Shown here: piece after piece, positions 60,997-64,000 of the stretch
How the letters are laid out: every line of letters begins with the position of its first letter
How positions within the stretch are numbered: the first letter of the stretch is position 1
NCBI RefSeq assembly: GCF_040096355.1
Contig: NZ_JBBMEX010000003.1
Span: 62,001-126,000 of the forward strand
Direction: 5' to 3'
Source: Maccoyibacter intestinihominis
GTDB lineage: Bacteria > Bacillota > Clostridia > Lachnospirales > Lachnospiraceae
Length of the DNA stretch: 64,000 nucleotides
Position numbers and translations under genes: made by a program
The notes under the pieces: generated by a model
Told to the model about the DNA's origin: nothing
Database searches by the model: none
What the model saw: only the letters and a program-made list of their open reading frames with translations

Positions 60997-61143
60997 GAAC
61001 TGCTTAATGCCCTGTGATTTTGCCGCAGGGTTGTCCGACCCGTAACCTTCCAGAAGGTTGATAACGCCCCATACCGCCAGACCGGCGCCAAGAGCCATGA
61101 CCAGAATTTTGAGAATGTCGATTGCCTGATTGAAAAATTCCAT
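60997..61143 (-). pseudogene. maff2, 5' part (cut by Layer 3)
   Basis: Starts at ATG 61143 after GGAGG and reads MEFFNQAIDILKILVMALGA and LAVWGVINLLEGYGSDNPAAKSQGIKQFM, the Maff2 small transfer membrane protein. Layer 3 then supplies A-N-stop. The missing 21 C-terminal residues are at 50120-50188. Confidence 0.9.
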
Positions 61144-61209
61144 ATATGTTCCTCCATTTTGTTTGTTTGATGGTTTTGGGTACAAAAAAAGCCGCCCACA
61201 TCGGCGGCG

Positions 61210-61232
61210 CTTCGGGTCATCATGGCCCGAAG
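61210..61232. repeat. ICE palindrome copy 15
   Basis: Arms CTTCGGGTCA and TGGCCCGAAG around TCA, directly adjoining the VirD4 stop codon at 61233. Confidence 0.85.
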
Positions 61233-63056
61233 TTACACAAACTCGTCGCTGTCCAGATCATCGAAATTCAACAGGTCAGCTTCTTCGTCCGTGTCGGAGC
61301 CGTCCACTTCGTACACCGTGTATTCGTCCTCCGGCTTTAGTCTCAATGGCCGGTGGCGGAACAGGCTTTCCAAGCGGAAGGCGTTTTTCTTTTTATCAAA
61401 TTCGGCTGTGTACTTGTAATTCGGGTGCTTTTTCAAGTCATACTTCGGGGACAGGAAGGGCGGGAGCCCCCGAAGCTGCAAGATACATTTATCCCCGGGC
61501 ATGGTGGTGATCTCGCTGGTGGTCATCAGTTCCCGGCCAAGCCGCTGCATATTCTGGCTGTAACTTTCAGACTGTCCCCGGCTTCGGCCCTCGGTCTGCA
61601 TAGAGATGGTGGCCTTGCCCAGCCAGTTTTCCGAAATATCCTTTAGGGTGGAAGCCTCCCGGCCTCCGAGGAACACGATACTGTCCATGTTTCCCATGAT
61701 GGTTTCGGAATGGTCTTTGTACAATGCCTTGCACTGGCTCATAGCCTGATAAAAGAGCGTCAGGCTGATCTCCCGGGAACGAATGACGGCCACGATCTTT
61801 TCCAGCCCCGGCACCTGCCCGGTGTTGGCAGCCTCGTCCCATAGCACCCGCACATGGTAGGGCAGACGCCCGCCATAGGTGTTATCAGCCCGTTCACACA
61901 GAAGGTTGAACATCTGCGAAAAAGCGAGGGCAACCAAAAAGTTGTAGGTGGTGTCCGTGTCGCTGATAAGAAAGAACAGCGCTGATTTTTCATCCCCCAG
62001 CTTATCCAGCTCCAGTTCGTCATAAGATATGATCTCCCGAAGCTGGGGAATATCAAAGGGAGCCAGTCTTGCACCGCAGGAAATCAAGATGCTTTTGGCT
62101 GTCTTGCCGCTGGCGAGCTTGTATTTCTTATACTGCCTCACGGCGAAGTGCTGGGGGCTGCGACGTTCCAACCCGTCAAACATATAGTCCACCGCATTTT
62201 TGAAGGTTTCGTCATCCTCCCGGACTTCCATGCTGTTTATCATTTCCACCAGCGTATTCATGTTGCGTTCTTCCTCCGGCCCCTCAAAGACGATGTAGGC
62301 CACAAGGGCGCAGTACAAGAGGGTTTCAGCTTTAGTCCAGAACTCGTCGCCCTCCTTGCCGTCGCCTTTGGTGTTGGCGATCAGAGCAGTAACGAATTTC
62401 AAAACATCGCTTTCCGTCTTGATATAGGCCAGCGGATTGTAGTGCATGGATTTTGAAAAGTCGATACTGTTGAACACCCGCACCCTGTATTTCTCCCGTT
62501 GCAGGAACCGCCCGCACTGATCGAGGGTGCCGCCCTTCGGGTCTACCACCACATACGAGGAATGAGCTTGAAGAAGCTGCGGGGTCAGCCAGAACCTTGT
62601 CTTACCCGAACCGGACGAGCCGATGACACAGGCGTTTAGGTTCCGGGCATTGGCGGGTATTTTCGGACGGGTGTTCATGGTCAGGAACTCCGTCCCGGTC
62701 AGAATGACATTGTTCTGAAATTTAGGGTCTACAAACGGCTTTATATCCTCCTTTGTTCCAAAGCGGGCGGTGCCGTACTCTGCATCCCGCCGGAATTTTT
62801 TCGCCTGCCTGATCTTTGACTGTATCAGCAGATACACCCCAGCCGCACCGGCAAGGCCCACCAGCAGGTCAATACCGCCAAGCCCCGGCCAGTAGGTTTC
62901 AAAGGCTTTGGGGAAGGTATCGAGCATCCCCATGAGCTTTGTCCCGAAGTCTGTGCCGGGGGCGATCCGGTAGGCCGTCCCGATTTTGGAGAAGAACCAG
63001 AACACAAAGAGGTACGGCAGGTTTGGGAGCACATATTTTCTAATCTTGTCACTCAA
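61233..63056 (-). CDS. VirD4/TraG-type coupling protein
   Basis: 607 residues. Two N-terminal membrane helices, Walker A GSSGSGKTRFW, VVDPKGGTLDQCGRFL, Walker B VLWDEAANTGQ, and AVIRSREISLTLFYQAMSQCKALY. It links the relaxase-DNA complex to the VirB channel. Overlaps pcfB by 4 bases. Intact. Confidence 0.95.
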   Translation of the reverse strand: MSDKIRKYVLPNLPYLFVFWFFSKIGTAYRIAPGTDFGTKLMGMLDTFPKAFETYWPGLGGIDLLVGLAGAAGVYLLIQSKIRQAKKFRRDAEYGTARFGTKEDIKPFVDPKFQNNVILTGTEFLTMNTRPKIPANARNLNACVIGSSGSGKTRFWLTPQLLQAHSSYVVVDPKGGTLDQCGRFLQREKYRVRVFNSIDFSKSMHYNPLAYIKTESDVLKFVTALIANTKGDGKEGDEFWTKAETLLYCALVAYIVFEGPEEERNMNTLVEMINSMEVREDDETFKNAVDYMFDGLERRSPQHFAVRQYKKYKLASGKTAKSILISCGARLAPFDIPQLREIISYDELELDKLGDEKSALFFLISDTDTTYNFLVALAFSQMFNLLCERADNTYGGRLPYHVRVLWDEAANTGQVPGLEKIVAVIRSREISLTLFYQAMSQCKALYKDHSETIMGNMDSIVFLGGREASTLKDISENWLGKATISMQTEGRSRGQSESYSQNMQRLGRELMTTSEITTMPGDKCILQLRGLPPFLSPKYDLKKHPNYKYTAEFDKKKNAFRLESLFRHRPLRLKPEDEYTVYEVDGSDTDEEADLLNFDDLDSDEFV

Positions 63057-63523
63057 CGTCCGTCCTTCACCGCCTCTCTGGTCCGCTGCTTTTCCTTTGC
63101 CTGCGTCCTGATCTGCTCCGTGAATTTCCGAAGCTGGCCGAGGATGGAAGCCTTGTCCTGCTCTTTGTTCAGCACCTTTGCGCTGTACTTCTGGAAGGCC
63201 GCCGTGATAGCGTCCGCCTGATTGGCTTTGAAAAACAGCAGGTAATGACCGGGGCTCACTTTATGGAAAGCGTAGTCCACATGGAACTCCTTTGCGATCC
63301 GGTCAAAATCCTTTGGGGCTCCCACATAGGGCATGGCGCTTTTGCCGCCATAGTGGTTCATCAGCTTTTTTACACTCTGGCGTCCCTGCGGGGTCAGCGC
63401 CTTCCGGTGGTGCTTTTGCAGCGCCCGCGCTACCTTCCCAAGAGCGGCAGCCAGCACTTTTCCCGTGAGCTTCGTTGTCCTGATCGAAAGGGCAACCGTT
63501 TTTTGGTTTACTTCTTCCTGCAT
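63053..63523 (-). CDS. PcfB-family protein (DUF3801)
   Basis: 156 residues: VALSIRTTKLTGKVLAAALGKVARAL, QSVKKLMNHYGGKSAMPYVGAPKDFDRIAKEFHVDYAFHKV, typical of PcfB. Relaxosome accessory protein that recruits the nicked DNA to the coupling protein. GGAGG precedes the ATG. Confidence 0.92.
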   Translation of the reverse strand: MQEEVNQKTVALSIRTTKLTGKVLAAALGKVARALQKHHRKALTPQGRQSVKKLMNHYGGKSAMPYVGAPKDFDRIAKEFHVDYAFHKVSPGHYLLFFKANQADAITAAFQKYSAKVLNKEQDKASILGQLRKFTEQIRTQAKEKQRTREAVKDGR

Positions 63524-63590
63524 AAAACCTCCTTTCCGTCGGGGTTCCCGCTATCCGGGAGGCCCCCGTACAATCTCGGGGAACAGAAAA

Positions 63591-63613
63591 CCTCGGGCCA
63601 ATGTGGCCCGAGG
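63591..63613. repeat. ICE palindrome copy 16
   Basis: Arms CCTCGGGCCA and TGGCCCGAGG around ATG, one base after the stop of the partial gene at the right edge. Confidence 0.84.
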
Positions 63614-63614
63614 C

Positions 63615-64000
63615 TTACCGCTCGGCATCTCTGCCGGACGGAGCTTTCTTTTCCGGCTCCGTCTGGATTTTTTCGCCCTGTTCCCGCATGGTCTGCAAGA
63701 TAGAGGGCTTCTTTTGAAGCTGGGAGGGCTTTTCGCCGGACAGCGGCTTGATACATTCCAGACGGTCAGCCGCCCGGATGGCGTTGTCCGTGAGCTGCCT
63801 CTGCCATGCGCCTACACTGGGAGCCCAGCGGAAACCGCTGCTTTTCAACTCGGCCCGGGTGTCCGCGTCAGGCTTTCCATCAAAGAATACCTGCAAGCGG
63901 TTGTCCTCCCGGTTCATCTCCACACGGCCCCCGTCGAACTCCCAGCCGGAAAACTCCCGCTGCGCCTGTTTGGAGAGCTGTTCGATACGCGTCTTTACCC
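63615..64000 (-). CDS. C-terminal part of a large ICE protein, continuing beyond the window
   Basis: The frame is open to the right edge: IEQLSKQAQREFSGWEFDGG, then DADTRAELKSSGFRWAPSVGAWQRQLTDNAIRAADRL and a charged tail. The GFRWAPSxGAWQRQLT block closes several large ICE proteins (antirestriction or LPD-type multi-domain proteins). ATG 63923 is internal, not the start. The domain that decides its function is outside the window. Confidence 0.65.
   Translation of the reverse strand, partial: VKTRIEQLSKQAQREFSGWEFDGGRVEMNREDNRLQVFFDGKPDADTRAELKSSGFRWAPSVGAWQRQLTDNAIRAADRLECIKPLSGEKPSQLQKKPSILQTMREQGEKIQTEPEKKAPSGRDAER

Larger units (their letters stand above)
50189..60998. mobile_element. 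Layer 3: serine-recombinase mobilizable element inserted in maff2
   Basis: Bounded by GCCATGA at the left (GA 50189-50190) and GCCATGA at the right (GA 60997-60998), about 10.8 kb. It encodes a TnpX/TndX-like recombinase, MOBQ relaxase, CHC2 primase, VirE-like protein, RepA-like protein, TnpV and regulators but no transfer channel. It carries none of the Layer 2 palindromes. It probably moves with the help of Layer 2. Confidence 0.88.
29650..64000. mobile_element. Layer 2: Tn1549-type integrative conjugative element with serine recombinase (right end outside window)
   Basis: GC-rich DNA starting between about 29641 and 29665, just before a large serine recombinase. It contains a MOBP relaxase, MobC, DUF4315/DUF4366, C40 peptidase, VirB4, PrgI, VirB6-like protein, Maff2, VirD4 and PcfB in Tn1549/CTn order, plus a two-component/ABC cargo. 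A 23-bp palindrome family occurs only inside it. The core transfer genes are intact except maff2. Confidence 0.88.

Noticed and set aside
31585..63613. The repeated 23-bp palindromes as a CRISPR array or terminators
   Set aside because: Spacing ranges from about 300 bases to many kilobases and there are no regular spacers; no T-run follows them, and most lead straight into a ribosome binding site.

Overview
The window looks like a chromosomal segment of a gut Lachnospiraceae-type Firmicute. The first 7.8 kb is an ordinary AT-leaning core region on the minus strand: a Cys T-box riboswitch, then cysE-cysS-mrnC-rlmB-sigH in the usual clostridial order, with ispF, a chemoreceptor and a low-molecular-weight phosphatase upstream. 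Everything to the right is accessory DNA, built as elements inserted one inside another.

Layer 1 (about 7.96 kb to 29.6 kb, right end not visible) starts with a Tn916-type integrase/excisionase and regulatory module (orf7/orf8/orf9-like). It carries a beta-lactam-responsive regulon: blaI, a frameshifted blaR1, a class B3 (MecA/PBP5-like) penicillin-binding protein, a winged-helix gene, and a run of membrane or lipoprotein genes with three paralogues. BlaI-type operators (CTTAC-N4-GTAAG) lie in front of these units. A mobC plus MOBP relaxase follows without any transfer channel genes, then a degenerate IS256-family element and a DUF3800 remnant. Next come a candidate small RNA and a three-gene phosphorelay that matches the Detocs anti-phage system: a receiver-nucleoside phosphorylase fusion, a stand-alone receiver and the C-terminal part of a histidine kinase.

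Layer 2 (about 29.65 kb to beyond 64 kb) is a GC-rich Tn1549-type integrative conjugative element with a large serine recombinase at its left end. It has cut the Detocs kinase gene. It carries a two-component system/ABC transporter cargo, a MOBP relaxase with MobC, and a transfer module (DUF4366, DUF4315, C40 peptidase, VirB4, PrgI, SpoVG-domain protein, VirB6-like protein, Maff2, VirD4/TraG, PcfB). Its gene junctions are marked by at least 16 copies of a 23-bp palindrome, most of them starting 0 to 5 bases after a stop codon.

Layer 3 (50,189 to 60,998) is a 10.8-kb mobilizable element with its own TnpX/TndX-like serine recombinase, MOBQ relaxase, primase/helicase genes, iteron-like repeats, a RepA-like protein and TnpV. 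It sits inside the Layer 2 maff2 gene with a GA crossover dinucleotide, and both halves of maff2 can be read. The most interesting items are the interrupted Detocs-like operon with its neighbouring RNA, the element-wide palindrome family, the BlaI regulon with its unknown envelope genes, and the precisely resolved nested insertion.
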